Assembly: GCA_016929795.1 (NCBI GenBank)
Contig: JAFGIA010000299.1
Location: 1-9,556 of the forward strand
Length of the DNA stretch: 9,556 nt
Origin: Anaerolineae bacterium
GTDB taxonomy: Bacteria; Chloroflexota; Anaerolineae; JAAYZQ01
Reading direction: 5' to 3'
Shown here: in pieces, positions 9,195 to 9,556 of the stretch
Position numbering within the stretch: position 1 is the stretch's first letter
Layout: every line of letters begins with the position of its first letter
Made by a program: the position numbers and the translations under genes
Notes under the pieces: model-generated
The model's database searches: none
What the model saw: the letters and a program-made list of their open reading frames with translations, nothing else
What the model was told of the DNA's origin: nothing

Positions 9195-9301
9195 AACAAT
9201 CGCGCGTCCCCACTCAGGGTCGAGACCAGACGCTCGTGCAATGGGAATAGCTAATCCTGCTGGTCCACCTTGCGCCAGGCAGTCCGCGCATCTACTGACA
9301 C

Positions 9302-9351
9302 GCGCTGCGGGCAACCAGGGTCAGCGTGCGGAAGGCGTGGCCTACGAGTGA
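9302..9351 (+). pseudogene. Right copy of flanking repeat: frameshifted remnant of an ABC permease gene end
   Basis: This stretch is about 90% identical to 21-71. It still reads LRATRVSVRKA, but loss of one base in the motif GGCGCTGG (here GGCGTGG, near 9337) shifts the frame, so the normal AYE-stop ending is lost. Only about 50 bp of similarity is detectable by eye; the sequence before (9195-9301) and after does not continue the match, and I see no gene in 9195-9301. It is either the remnant of a second permease gene or a duplicated target left by insertion of the kdp region. Confidence 0.75.
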
Positions 9352-9386
9352 GCGAATCACCAATCTGCCCATTTACGAACCCACAT

Positions 9387-9415
9387 TTGCACAAAAACTC
9401 ACACCGTGTTAGACT
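9387..9415 (+). promoter_or_regulatory. Candidate promoter for the last gene
   Basis: TTGCAC (9387-9392), a 17-bp spacer and TAGACT (9410-9415) preceded by TGT (9407-9409, an extended -10 pattern) suggest a sigma-70 promoter. A start near 9422 would leave about 20 nt of leader containing the GGAGGT site at 9431-9436. The region around it (9352-9442) is more AT-rich than the rest of the window. Confidence 0.4.
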
Positions 9416-9442
9416 TGTTAGTAATTGCTTGGAGGTGTACCG

Positions 9443-9556
9443 ATGGCTGTACGGGTGGTTTTAGAGCGCGACCAGGTCCAGGCCGCTCCCTCGCCAACTG
9501 AGGGAGCCTCAACCCACGCTGCCGCAATGACGGGCGCGGACTTGTTTGCGTTGGGC
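9443..9556 (+). CDS. Start of an unidentified gene, possibly a Uma2-family (DUF820) endonuclease, cut by window edge
   Basis: ATG 9443 has a strong ribosome-binding site GGAGGT at 9431-9436, 6 nt upstream, and the frame stays open for the 38 codons available. The protein begins MAVRVVLERDQVQAAPSP and reaches MTGADLFALG at the edge. A segment of the form MTG-x-x-L-x-x-LGD, followed by a CELIDG-type strand, is how I remember many Uma2-family proteins beginning; these are PD-(D/E)XK nuclease-fold proteins common in Chloroflexota and cyanobacteria. The decisive part lies outside the window, so this is a guess. The gene has its own promoter-like sequence and is probably not part of the kdp operon. 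Confidence 0.6.
   Translation, partial: MAVRVVLERDQVQAAPSPTEGASTHAAAMTGADLFALG
9485..9507 (+). repeat. Perfect inverted repeat near the start of the last gene
   Basis: GCTCCCTC (9485-9492) and GAGGGAGC (9500-9507) form an 8-bp GC-rich stem with a 7-nt loop, 15 codons into the coding region. It could slow early translation or be a small dispersed palindrome. It is unlike the C-run/G-run element in kdpA and kdpB. Confidence 0.6.

Noticed and set aside
9195..9301. Terminator or small gene after kdpE
   Set aside because: Only a 4-bp stem (GGTC-GA-GACC) and no T-run or ORF with a ribosome-binding site were found.

Overview
The window holds one complete high-affinity potassium uptake (Kdp) locus, all on the + strand, in a GC-rich bacterium. 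Gene order is: tail of an ABC-transporter permease gene (3-71), a regulatory gap, a 30-aa membrane peptide (246-338), kdpF (340-432), kdpA (429-2231), kdpB (2304-4433), an extra gene encoding a KdpD-like membrane sensor fragment without a kinase (4474-5235), kdpC (5243-5821), kdpD (5827-8505), kdpE (8502-9194), a gap with a broken copy of the permease gene tail (9302-9351), and the start of an unrelated gene (9443 to the window edge). Organism: a GC-rich lineage. Chloroflexota (Anaerolineae-like) is my best guess from the style of the proteins, the C-run/G-run palindromes and the small intergenic repeats, but this is low-confidence inference.

How the genes work together: KdpA is the K+-selective channel-like subunit, KdpB the P-type ATPase that energises it, KdpC a periplasm-side chaperone-like subunit and KdpF a stabilising one-helix peptide. 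KdpD (sensor kinase) and KdpE (response regulator) switch the operon on when K+ is low or turgor falls. The genes are packed as a transcription unit: ATGA overlaps join kdpF/kdpA and kdpD/kdpE, and gaps of 1, 7 and 5 nt join the peptide/kdpF, the extra sensor/kdpC and kdpC/kdpD. Upstream lies a 17-bp site, TTGACA-CTTTT-TTGACA, that closely resembles the KdpE operator of E. coli as I remember it. It sits at about -71 to -55 from the start inferred from a -10 box at 233-238.

Points that stand out: (1) the same C-run/G-run palindromic element is inserted in frame in both kdpA and kdpB, in the same orientation and reading frame, adding a PPQAGG-type peptide to a cytoplasmic loop of each protein; (2) a kinase-less DUF4118 sensor paralogue lies between kdpB and kdpC; (3) the locus is bracketed by a ~51-bp, ~90% identical direct repeat of an ABC permease gene end, intact on the left and frameshifted on the right, which looks like an insertion or recombination footprint; (4) -10-like boxes stand exactly 7 nt before the ATG of both the first small ORF and kdpD, neither with a good ribosome-binding site, suggesting leaderless mRNAs. 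Stretches without genes are 72-245 (regulatory) and 9195-9442 (degenerate repeat plus a candidate promoter). No RNA genes, CRISPR arrays or transposase genes were seen.
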